Below, piece by piece: positions 6,182 through 12,332 of a stretch of 13,440 nucleotides of DNA; the first letter of the stretch is position 1; each line of letters starts with the position of its first letter. Under the pieces are notes generated by a model. It was not told the DNA's origin. It saw only the letters and a program-made list of their open reading frames with translations, and did not search any database. The DNA is taken from contig JBGOUJ010000148.1 of the NCBI GenBank assembly GCA_041477005.1, positions 1-13,440 of the forward strand. The letters run 5' to 3'. Source of the stretch: JBGOUJ01 sp041477005. GTDB taxonomy: Bacteria > Acidobacteriota > Terriglobia > Bryobacterales > JACQDG01. A program made the translations under genes and the position numbers.

Positions 6182-6265
6182 AGGTTCCAGGTGTCAGGTG
6201 TCAGGTGTCAGCAACCCCGCCCGGTGACCTGACACCTAACACCTGCCTTTCCACACCTGCCTTTC
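6182..6265. repeat. Heptad-periodic hairpin element downstream of asnS (element B)
   Basis: Twelve consecutive 7-mers stay in one register: AGGTTCC, AGGTGTC three times, AGCAACC, CCGCCCG, GTGACCT, GACACCT, AACACCT, GCCTTTC, CACACCT, GCCTTTC. Arms 6195-6211 and 6229-6245 pair over 17 bases with one exception (6202 with 6238): C-A in plus-strand RNA, G-U in the asnS transcript. The right part is also a 14-base tandem repeat (GCCTTTC-CACACCT). The element abuts the asnS stop (6264-6266), so it probably ends or stabilises the asnS mRNA. A TTTTT run on the minus strand (6175-6179) follows 15 bases after the stem, too distant for a classic intrinsic terminator. Confidence 0.75.
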
Positions 6266-7565
6266 AGGGGCGGAGCCGGTACAGCATCCTCGGGAAGGCG
6301 ATCGTTTCCCGCACGTGCTCCAGGCCGCACAGCCAGGCGACGCAACGCTCGATGCCCATGCCGAAGCCGGCGTGAGGCACACTGCCGTACTTGCGCAGGT
6401 CCAGGTACCAGTTGAAGGCCTCTTTGGGAAGACTGTGCTCTTCGATGCGGCGCAGCAGCAGATCCAGATCGTGAATGCGCTGGCCGCCGCCGATAATCTC
6501 GCCGTACCCCTCCGGAGCCAGCACGTCCGCCCCCAGCGCCACCTCCGGCCGCTGCGGATCCGGCTGCATGTAGAAGGCCTTGATCGCCGTCGGATAGCGG
6601 TGCACGATCACCGGCCGGTCGAAGTCCTCGCCCAGCAAAGTTTCGTCCGTGCCGCCGAAATCGCCGCCCCACTGAATCTCGCTGCCCTTCTTCCGGAGTC
6701 GCTCGACCGCTTCGTCGTAGCTCAGGCGCGGAAACGGCGCCTCGACTTTCTCCAGTTTCGAGACGTCGCGCTCCAGCGTCTTCAGCTCCTGGCGCCGGTT
6801 GGCCAGCACCCGCTGGACGATGGAGATGATAAAATCCTCGGCCAGCGCCATCACGTCGTCCAGGGTGGCGAAAGCCATCTCCGGCTCGACCATCCAGAAT
6901 TCGGTCAGGTGTCGGCGGGTCTTCGAGCGCTCGGCGCGAAATGTTGGGCCGAAGCAGTAGACCTTGCCGAACGCCATGGCCGTCGCTTCGTTGTAGAGCT
7001 GGCCGGATTGCGTAAGGTACGCCTTGTCCTCATCGAAATAAGGCACCTCAAACAGGGTCGTGGTGCCCTCGCAGGCCGCCGGGGTCAGGATGGGCGTGTC
7101 CACCAGGGTGAAGCCGTGGTCGTCAAAGTAGTCGCGCACGGCGCGGATCACCTCGTGGCGCACGCGCAGGATGGCGTGCTGGCGCGAGCTGCGCAGCCAG
7201 AGGTGCCGGTGGTCCATCAGGAACTCTATGCCGTGCTCCTTGGGCGTGATCGGATACGGGTCCGTTTCTGTGACCTTTTGAATCACCTGCACGTCGCTCA
7301 CGTCCAGTTCGTAGCCGCCCGGCGCTCGCGGCTCGGCCCGCACTTTGCCGGTGACGATGACGGAAGATTCCTGGGTCAGATCCTTCACCCGTTCGAAGAC
7401 TTCCTCCGGCACGGCGGACTTCACCACCACCCCCTGCATCACGCCGGTCCCGTCGCGGAAGATCGGGAAAAGGATCTTTCCCGATTTGCGTAGGTTGTAG
7501 AGCCAGCCCCTCAGGCTGACTGCCTGGCCATCGTGGGCGGATGCTTGGGAAATGGAGAAAGGCAT
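6264..7565 (-). CDS. asnS: Asparaginyl-tRNA synthetase
   Basis: This 433-residue class IIb synthetase charges tRNA-Asn with asparagine in the cytosol. Residues 17-96 form the OB-fold anticodon-binding domain (VSLRGWLYNLRKSGKILF through SDVQVIQ). The catalytic domain has motif 1 around 148-165 (HGFTLVDTPILTPAACEG), motif 2 at 208-230 (TFRAERSKTRRHLTEFWM then EPEM) and motif 3 near 400-426 (GFGMGIERCVAWLCGL). RRHLTEF is the asparaginyl rather than aspartyl form. Length is close to bacterial AsnRS. The start is the ATG at 7563-7565; a TTG upstream (7586) lies in the heptad repeat and was rejected. No ribosome site is evident before the ATG, because the repeat element runs almost up to it. A dedicated AsnRS indicates direct Asn-tRNA formation. 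Confidence 0.96.
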   Translation of the reverse strand: MPFSISQASAHDGQAVSLRGWLYNLRKSGKILFPIFRDGTGVMQGVVVKSAVPEEVFERVKDLTQESSVIVTGKVRAEPRAPGGYELDVSDVQVIQKVTETDPYPITPKEHGIEFLMDHRHLWLRSSRQHAILRVRHEVIRAVRDYFDDHGFTLVDTPILTPAACEGTTTLFEVPYFDEDKAYLTQSGQLYNEATAMAFGKVYCFGPTFRAERSKTRRHLTEFWMVEPEMAFATLDDVMALAEDFIISIVQRVLANRRQELKTLERDVSKLEKVEAPFPRLSYDEAVERLRKKGSEIQWGGDFGGTDETLLGEDFDRPVIVHRYPTAIKAFYMQPDPQRPEVALGADVLAPEGYGEIIGGGQRIHDLDLLLRRIEEHSLPKEAFNWYLDLRKYGSVPHAGFGMGIERCVAWLCGLEHVRETIAFPRMLYRLRP

Positions 7566-7569
7566 CGTT

Positions 7570-7702
7570 AGAAGGAAGAAAGGCAAAAGGCAAAAATCAA
7601 GGAAGGGAACATTTCTCTAACAGTGCTTCGCTGACCGGGGTTCTTCAAAAAATGCCCCCTGCCTTGATTTTTTGCCTTTTGCAATTTGCCTTTCGCCTTG
7701 GC
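7570..7702. repeat. Heptad-periodic inverted repeat between isomerase and asnS (element C)
   Basis: The left block is AGAAGGA, AGAAAGG, CAAAAGG, CAAAAAT, CAAGGAA (7570-7604). The right block is GCCTTGA, TTTTTTG, CCTTTTG, CAATTTG, CCTTTCG, CCTTGGC (7661-7702). The two block starts are 91 bases apart, exactly 13 heptads. Arms 7583-7602 and 7662-7682 pair with one bulged base, around a loop of about 59 bases that holds no ORF. The element fills nearly the whole 142-base gap between the isomerase stop and the asnS ATG, so it could affect isomerase termination and asnS leader folding. There are no terminal signatures of an insertion sequence. Confidence 0.75.
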
Positions 7703-7707
7703 TCTCA

Positions 7708-8538
7708 TCATAGGCTTTCCAACCAGTCGAACGCCTTCCGAACCTCGTCCAGGGGGTGCTCCATGTCGGGCGCCTCCCGAAGCTCCAAAAGCAAAGGAAA
7801 CCGCTCCTGGCCTGCCCGGAGAAGAGGAATGGTTTCCTCCCAGTTGATGCCGCCGGTCCGGCCGTTGCTGGGAAAGAGGTGGGAGTCGTTCTCGCCGTCG
7901 TTGTCGTGGACGTGGGTGGAGCGGATGCGGTCGCGCATGGCGGTGAAGGCCTGGACGACGCCTCCCATGATGTGGGCATGGCCGGTGTCGAAGACGAAAT
8001 TCACCGGCAGATGCGTGCTGTTGACGAATATCACCAGGCGCTCGGCCGTCGATAGGGCGTTGGGAATGTTCTCGAGAAGGATCTCCACGCCGCGGTGCCC
8101 GGCGAAAATGCAAAGCTCTTCCAGGCTGGTGAAGGCCGACTCTACCTTGCGCTCGTCGTATTCCTCGCCGCCCACGCCCACGTGCTGGATCAGGTAGCGG
8201 AAGGGGATCAGCTCGGCGATGTCGAGCGCCCGCTTGACCTCGTCGGTGGCGGCAATGCGCTTGGCCTTGTCGGCTTCGCACAGGTTAATGACGGAGTGGG
8301 GACCGCTGCGGCCCCAGATCGTGTCGGTGAACATCGGAGCGTGCAGCGAGTGCAGTTTCAGCTCCGAATCGCGGAACCAGAGGGCCATCTCCTCCAGTTG
8401 CACCCGGTTGTGATAGTCCAGGTGCTGGCGGGCGCAAAAGATCTCGATCTGCGTGATGCCGGATTTGGATATGCGCTCCAGTAGCGCCAGGGTCAGCCGG
8501 TGCTGGACGAAGAGGTGAGTGGAAATAACGTGCCGCAT
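7708..8538 (-). CDS. Sugar phosphate isomerase/epimerase family protein (xylose-isomerase-like TIM barrel)
   Basis: This 276-residue protein has the AP-endonuclease-2/xylose-isomerase-like barrel. The expected metal ligands are visible: Glu156 in EILLENIPN, Asp184 and His187 in FVFDTGHAHIMG, His209/His211 in STHVHDNDGENDSHLFP and Glu252 in LLLELREAP. The N-terminal strand pattern (ISKSGITQIEIFCARQHLDY, then LKLHSLHAPM) is also typical. Such enzymes interconvert or epimerise sugars or act on related keto acids, and the specific substrate cannot be told. Endonuclease IV is less likely because its full set of His ligands is missing. The ATG at 8536-8538 has AGGGGG 8 bases upstream. It lies between ggt (109 bases upstream) and asnS, with no sugar genes nearby. 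There is no signal peptide. Confidence 0.85.
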   Translation of the reverse strand: MRHVISTHLFVQHRLTLALLERISKSGITQIEIFCARQHLDYHNRVQLEEMALWFRDSELKLHSLHAPMFTDTIWGRSGPHSVINLCEADKAKRIAATDEVKRALDIAELIPFRYLIQHVGVGGEEYDERKVESAFTSLEELCIFAGHRGVEILLENIPNALSTAERLVIFVNSTHLPVNFVFDTGHAHIMGGVVQAFTAMRDRIRSTHVHDNDGENDSHLFPSNGRTGGINWEETIPLLRAGQERFPLLLELREAPDMEHPLDEVRKAFDWLESL

Positions 8539-8647
8539 GATCAGGTCCCCCTACTGCCACGCCGATCTCGGCCCGGCCTTCCACCGGGCATCCGGCGCGC
8601 CGTGCAAAACGTCGGCGTAGTGCATAGCGAATTCGGTTCCAACGGTG

Positions 8648-10315
8648 CTAATAGCCACGGGCCGTGCCCTCGGTGCGAGAATCCGGCGCGCCCAGCAGCC
8701 AGCCGTCCTGGATCTGTATGGCTGCGACCTCGCCCTGGGAGGGCTGCCGGTGGATCTTGTGACCTCGCGCCTGGAGCAGCTCGATGGTGTCGGGGGAGAA
8801 GCCGCTCTGTTCCATCTGCAACTCGTCCGGCATCCACTGGTGGTGGAAGCGCGGCCAATCGACGGCCTGCTGCAGGCCCATCCGGAAATCGATAACGTTC
8901 AGCAGCACCAGCAGCACCGTAGAGATAATCGTCGGCCCGCCAGGCGAGCCGAGCACCAGGAAAAGTTTGCCGTCGCGCGTGACGATGGTGGGGGTCATCG
9001 CCGATAGCGGGCGCTTGCGCGGCTGGATGGCATTCCGCTCGCCTTGCAACAAGCCGAACTTGTTCGGGACGCCCACCTTTGACGTAAAGTCGTCCATTTC
9101 GTTGTTCAGCAGGAAGCCCAGGCCCGCTGCCGTGACGCCCGAGCCGTAGCCGCCATTGAGAGTGTAAGTCGCGGCCACGGCATTGCCTTCGGCGTCGACT
9201 ACCGAATAATGTGTCGTTTCGGAAGCTTCCGGGCCGGCCGGGCTGCCGTTTTTGACCTCGGCGCTGGGGGTTGCTTGGTCGGGCCGGATGCTCTGCCGCA
9301 ACCGGTCGGTATAGGAGCGCGCGAGCAGACCGGCCACCGGGATCTTCACAAAATCGGGATCGCCGAAGTATTGGGCGCGGTCGGCGAAGAAGCGTCGCAT
9401 GGCTTCGGCGATGTAGTGGATGCCGGCGGCCGATCCGGCGCCGGTCTTCTCGTAACCAGTGCCATCGAGCACCTGGAGCATTTGGAGGACGCCCACCCCG
9501 CCGGAGCTGGGGGGCGGCGCGGTCCGAATATCGTAGCCGCGGTAAACTCCTTCGAGCGGCCGGCGCTCGACGACTTCATATTGCTTGAGGTCCGCTGCGG
9601 TGATCAGGCCGCCGTGGCGCTCCATATCCTCGGCCAGCAGCCGCGCCGTCTCGCCCTCATAGAAATCCCGCGATCCCTGGGCGGCGATCCGCTCCAGCGT
9701 GGCCGCCAGCTCGGGCTGCACCAGCGTCTCACCCGGCTCGAAGTATCGGCCATTGCGCTGGAAAATGCGCCGGGATTCGTGGAAACGCGCTACGACCTTG
9801 CTCGAGCGCAGCGAGTCTGCCTGGGCGTAGGTCAGGGGAAAGCCCTTGGCGGCGAGCTCGATGGCCGGCGCCAGCAGGCTCGTCCAGGGCCGCCGCCCGT
9901 ATTTCTTCGAGGCGTATTCCAGTCCGCGAACCGTGCCCGGCACCCCGGCGGCGCGGTAGCCGACGATGTTGCCTTCGGTCACTTGGCCGCCTTTGTCCAG
10001 GTACATATCCCGGCTGGCCCGCTCCGGCGCGCGCTCGCGGAAATCAAGGAAGGTGGAACGGCCGTCGGCCAGCCGGATGAGCAGGAACCCGCCGCCGCCG
10101 AGGTTGCCCGCCGAGGGGTGCGTCACCGCCAGCGCAAAGCCGATGGCCACGGCGGCATCGACGGCATTGCCGCCCTGCTCGAGCACGTGCAGGCCGGCCA
10201 GCGTGGCGTGGTCCTCGCGGGTGACGACCATCGCCTGCCGCGCCCGCACCGGCTGCCGCGTGGCTGGAGCCAGGGTAGATACGGCCAGCAGGCAAATGGC
10301 GGCCAGCTTCCTCAT
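8648..10315 (-). CDS. ggt: Gamma-glutamyltransferase (GGT), exported
   Basis: From the ATG at 10313-10315 the product has 555 residues opening MRKLAAICLLAVSTLAPA, a signal peptide, so it acts outside the cytoplasm. It hydrolyses or transfers the gamma-glutamyl group of glutathione and related peptides. GGT landmarks are GGNAVDAAVAIGFALAV (49-65), SAGNLGGGGF (68-77) and DFRERAP (91-97, with the Arg that binds the glutamyl carboxylate). The autoprocessing site and nucleophile are Thr367 in ETTHYSVVD, followed by NNEMDDF (404-410), the lid-loop region (about 416-432), PLSAMTPTI and GSPGGP. It should self-cleave before Thr367 into large and small subunits. The C terminus is complete (DSRTEGTARGY). 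An upstream start at 10366 was rejected because it precedes the signal peptide. GGAAG near the ATG is a weak ribosome site. Confidence 0.95.
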   Translation of the reverse strand: MRKLAAICLLAVSTLAPATRQPVRARQAMVVTREDHATLAGLHVLEQGGNAVDAAVAIGFALAVTHPSAGNLGGGGFLLIRLADGRSTFLDFRERAPERASRDMYLDKGGQVTEGNIVGYRAAGVPGTVRGLEYASKKYGRRPWTSLLAPAIELAAKGFPLTYAQADSLRSSKVVARFHESRRIFQRNGRYFEPGETLVQPELAATLERIAAQGSRDFYEGETARLLAEDMERHGGLITAADLKQYEVVERRPLEGVYRGYDIRTAPPPSSGGVGVLQMLQVLDGTGYEKTGAGSAAGIHYIAEAMRRFFADRAQYFGDPDFVKIPVAGLLARSYTDRLRQSIRPDQATPSAEVKNGSPAGPEASETTHYSVVDAEGNAVAATYTLNGGYGSGVTAAGLGFLLNNEMDDFTSKVGVPNKFGLLQGERNAIQPRKRPLSAMTPTIVTRDGKLFLVLGSPGGPTIISTVLLVLLNVIDFRMGLQQAVDWPRFHHQWMPDELQMEQSGFSPDTIELLQARGHKIHRQPSQGEVAAIQIQDGWLLGAPDSRTEGTARGY

Positions 10316-10317
10316 AA

Positions 10318-10345
10318 GCTTCCGTATTGTAACAATATGACCCCA
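10318..10345 (-). promoter_or_regulatory. Weak candidate ggt promoter
   Basis: TACAAT (minus strand) at 10326-10331 lies 10 bases before the ggt ATG and would give a leader of only 3-4 bases. The -35 position (GACGGG) is poor, and a TTGACT at 10361-10366 is 29 bases away. The minus strand here also reads TGGGGTCATA (10336-10345), identical over 10 bases to part of the vapB operator/promoter. Confidence 0.3.
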
Positions 10346-10390
10346 CTGCCCGTCGCCGTGAGTCAAGGCTGCTGCTATCTGATTTTTATT

Positions 10391-10402
10391 TGATTATAAT
10401 CA
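10391..10402. promoter_or_regulatory. yefM-relE promoter -10 inside a perfect 12-bp palindrome
   Basis: TGATTATAATCA is a perfect palindrome and contains the plus-strand -10 box TATAAT (10395-10400). An outer CTGATT (10379-10384) pairs with AATCAG (10398-10403). The transcript would start near 10407 and carry a leader of about 34 bases with a strong ribosome site, AGGAGGGG (10426-10433), 7 bases before the GTG. Phd/YefM antitoxins repress their own operon by binding palindromes over the promoter, so this is the natural operator candidate. No good -35 is visible. Confidence 0.6.
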
Positions 10403-10440
10403 GCCCACGATGCTACGCTGGAATCAGGAGGGGAAGAGTC

Positions 10441-10734
10441 GTGAGCCTGCTGGAAAGAGCGAGCCAGGCGGTGTCGGTGACCAAGGTGTCTCGCTCCGCT
10501 AAGGAGATCTTCGAGAAGCTTCGGAGGGGCGACCAGGACCGCCTCGTCGTCTTGAAAAACAACGCCCCCGCCGCCGTCCTGCTGTCCGTGCCGGCTTTTG
10601 AAGCATTAATGGACGAGCTGGCGGATTTGCGGATGGAGGCCGTAGCCCGTCGCCGACTGCGCAGCTACGATCCGGCCAAGGCCCTGACGCACCGAGAGAT
10701 GATGAAGCGGTTCGGCGGCTCCCGCCGCAAGTGA
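10441..10734 (+). CDS. Phd/YefM-like antitoxin
   Basis: This 97-residue protein starts at GTG 10441, chosen because AGGAGGGG sits 7 bases upstream; the ATG at 10390 lies before the -10 box. Residues 8-55 (SQAVSVTKVSRSAKEIFEKL, then RLVVLKNNAPAAVLLSVPAF) match the Phd/YefM/StbD N-terminal DNA-binding fold. The remainder (EALMDELADLRMEAVARRRL to the end) is a charged helical region expected to wrap and neutralise the toxin. Its stop overlaps the toxin's GTG start as GTGA, so the two are translationally coupled. It should bind the palindrome upstream as autorepressor, alone or with the toxin. It is unrelated to the VapB at 3265-3507, so the window holds two different antitoxin folds. Confidence 0.85.
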   Translation: MSLLERASQAVSVTKVSRSAKEIFEKLRRGDQDRLVVLKNNAPAAVLLSVPAFEALMDELADLRMEAVARRRLRSYDPAKALTHREMMKRFGGSRRK

Positions 10735-11024
10735 GCTGGAACGTCCTATACCACCCGGGGGTCCGAGAAGACCTGGAGGCCCTCGGCCCGGTCGCCGCCT
10801 CTCGGGCCCTCAAAGCGATCGATCAGCGCATCCATCGGGGTGAGCCGGGTAAACTCGGCAAACCGCTACGTGGAGATCTCGCGAGGTGCCGCCGCCTTCG
10901 GGTCGGCGACATTCGCAGTGTGTACCACCTCGATGTTCCCAAAAAGGAAGCCCTGATCCTTGCCGTAGGGCCAAGACGCCACGAAGAGGTCTATGAGAAT
11001 GCCGGAGAGCGTAAGGGATCATGA
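10731..11024 (+). CDS. RelE/ParE superfamily toxin
   Basis: This 97-residue basic protein opens MSWNVLYHPGVREDLEAL, with the core PLRGDLARCRRLRVGDIRSVYHLD (46-68) and the C-terminal RRHEEVYEN (82-90). This is the usual RelE/ParE layout: the basic RLRVGDIRSVY strand pair and a final R-x-x-x-x-Y segment. RelE members cut mRNA in the ribosomal A site, while ParE members poison gyrase. The RRHEEVY ending and Arg-rich centre lean towards RelE-type mRNA interferases but do not settle it. The start is GTG overlapping the antitoxin stop, with no ribosome site of its own, so expression depends on translation of the antitoxin. Confidence 0.88.
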   Translation: MSWNVLYHPGVREDLEALGPVAASRALKAIDQRIHRGEPGKLGKPLRGDLARCRRLRVGDIRSVYHLDVPKKEALILAVGPRRHEEVYENAGERKGS

Positions 11025-11054
11025 CTGGCTCGGCGGCTTCGAGCGCTGATGTTG

Positions 11055-11060
11055 CATAAT
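11055..11060 (+). promoter_or_regulatory. Possible -10 box for larC
   Basis: CATAAT, followed by AATAG, is the only AT-rich stretch in the 62-base gap between the relE stop and larC. It would give a start near 11067 and a leader of about 20 bases. No -35 match is seen at 16-18 bases, and no strong ribosome site precedes the larC ATG, so the call is weak. Confidence 0.25.
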
Positions 11061-11086
11061 AATAGAGATCGGATCGCGTGCGCTCG

Positions 11087-12259
11087 ATGAAAATCTGCTA
11101 CCTCGATTGCTTTTCCGGCATCAGCGGCGACATGCTGCTGGGCGCCCTGGCCGATGCGGGAGCCGACCAGGCGGAGATGGGCCGGCAGATCGCCAGGCTG
11201 GGCCTGGAAGGGGTCGGTCTGACGTTTGAAAAGTGCTCGCGAGGTGGTATTGCCGCCACCAAAGCCCGCGTTCAGGCCCCGCCGGAGCACCGGCACCGTC
11301 ACCTGTCGCACATCGAGAAGATCATTCAGGGGGCGGCGCTGAGCCCGCGGGTCGAGGAGCGCAGCCTGGCGGTCTTCCGGCGGCTGGCTGAAGTCGAGGC
11401 CGTCATCCACCAGGTGCCGATAGAAAAGGTCCACTTCCATGAGGTCGGCGCGGTGGATTCGATCGTGGACATCGTCGGGGCCTCGATCGCCCTGGATCTG
11501 CTCGGCGTGGATCGCCTGCACTGCTCGGCGCTGAATGTCGGCTCGGGTTCGGTCCGGTGCGAGCACGGGACGCTGCCGGTTCCGGCGCCGGCCACGGCCG
11601 CGCTCCTGGAGGGCAAGCCGGTCTATTCGCGCGGCCCGGCGGTCGAGCTGACCACGCCCACCGGAGCGGCCATCGCCACGACCCTGGCGGCCGATTTCGG
11701 CCCGATGCCGCCAATGCGGCTGGGAGCCGCCGGCTACGGCGCCGGCGAACGCGACTTTCCCGATCACCCCAACCTGCTGCGCGTGCTGCTCGGCGAACCG
11801 AGCGGGGCGCTGGAGGCCACCCAGATCTGGGTGCTCGAAGCGAACCTCGACGACATGAACCCGCAACTGGCCGGCTACGTCAGCGAGCGGCTGATCGAGG
11901 CCGGGGCGCTGGACGTGACGCTCTCGCCGGTCTACATGAAAAAGGACCGGCCAGGCTTCACCCTGACGGTCCTGGCCAAGCCCGAGGACCGCGAGCGCCT
12001 GAGCGGCCTGCTCTTCGCCGAGACCACAACCCTGGGCCTGCGCGCCTATCCGGCCGAGCGGCGCGTACTCGAGCGAAGCTGGGTGGAGGTCGAAACCGGT
12101 TACGGGCCGGTGCGGGTGAAGGTGGCGCGGGACGGAAGCCAGGTTCGGAACTTCGCACCGGAATACGAGGACTGCCGGCGCGTGGCGCTGGAGAAGGGCG
12201 TACCGCTGAAGGAAATCATCCAGAAGGCAAACTTCGCGTTTCTACAAAGAAAAGAGTGA
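11087..12259 (+). CDS. larC: LarC, nickel-pincer cofactor biosynthesis protein
   Basis: This 390-residue LarC/DUF111 protein starts MKICYLDCFSGISGDMLLGA, the family signature. It continues with a His-rich HRHRHLSHIEKI (about 68-79), VHFHEVGAVDSIVDIVGA (115-132), CEHGTLPVPAPATAALLEG (158-176) and ELTTPTGAAIATTL (187-200). In the C-terminal half come EANLDDMNPQLAGYVSERL (251-269) and SPVYMKKDRPGF (280-291). LarC inserts nickel, using CTP, into the pyridinium thioacid mononucleotide to make the nickel-pincer nucleotide first found in lactate racemase. In Lactobacillus plantarum larC1 and larC2 need a ribosomal frameshift; here both halves are one uninterrupted frame. larA, larB and larE are absent from the window. 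The ATG at 11087 is preferred over an in-frame GTG at 11078 because the family begins MKI. Confidence 0.93.
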   Translation: MKICYLDCFSGISGDMLLGALADAGADQAEMGRQIARLGLEGVGLTFEKCSRGGIAATKARVQAPPEHRHRHLSHIEKIIQGAALSPRVEERSLAVFRRLAEVEAVIHQVPIEKVHFHEVGAVDSIVDIVGASIALDLLGVDRLHCSALNVGSGSVRCEHGTLPVPAPATAALLEGKPVYSRGPAVELTTPTGAAIATTLAADFGPMPPMRLGAAGYGAGERDFPDHPNLLRVLLGEPSGALEATQIWVLEANLDDMNPQLAGYVSERLIEAGALDVTLSPVYMKKDRPGFTLTVLAKPEDRERLSGLLFAETTTLGLRAYPAERRVLERSWVEVETGYGPVRVKVARDGSQVRNFAPEYEDCRRVALEKGVPLKEIIQKANFAFLQRKE

Positions 12260-12282
12260 ACCACCAAGACAACAGGCGTCGG

Positions 12283-12317
12283 GAGCCAGAAGACAGAAGC
12301 CGGAACAAGAACACCGG
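12283..12317 (+). repeat. Degenerate heptad array in the metG leader (element D)
   Basis: Five 7-mers in register read GAGCCAG, AAGACAG, AAGCCGG, AACAAGA, ACACCGG. They resemble a decayed AAGCCAG tandem array and have no inverted partner. The array fills most of the 73-base gap between larC and metG. It matches the period of elements A-C but is the weakest of the four. Confidence 0.4.
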
Positions 12318-12329
12318 GCGCGGAGCGCC
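12317..12329 (+). promoter_or_regulatory. metG ribosome site inside a small GC hairpin
   Basis: GGCGC GGA GCGCC is a 5-base all-GC stem with a 3-base loop. Its loop plus the first base of the right arm form the GGAG ribosome site (12322-12325), 7 bases before the metG ATG at 12333. Folding would partly hide the ribosome site. Confidence 0.4.
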
Positions 12330-12332
12330 ACG

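Noticed and set aside
6182..6265. CRISPR array or mobile-element ends at the repeat clusters
   Set aside because: Units are contiguous 7-mers without spacers, and there are no cas genes, transposase or target-site duplications in view.
8571..8589. GCCCGG/CCGGGC hairpin downstream of ggt as a terminator
   Set aside because: A 6-base GC stem is expected by chance at this composition, and no T tract follows on the minus strand.
9209..10393. 394-codon plus-strand frame opposite ggt
   Set aside because: It is antisense to a complete GGT with intact catalytic motifs, has Gly/Arg/Ala-rich low-quality sequence and no ribosome site.
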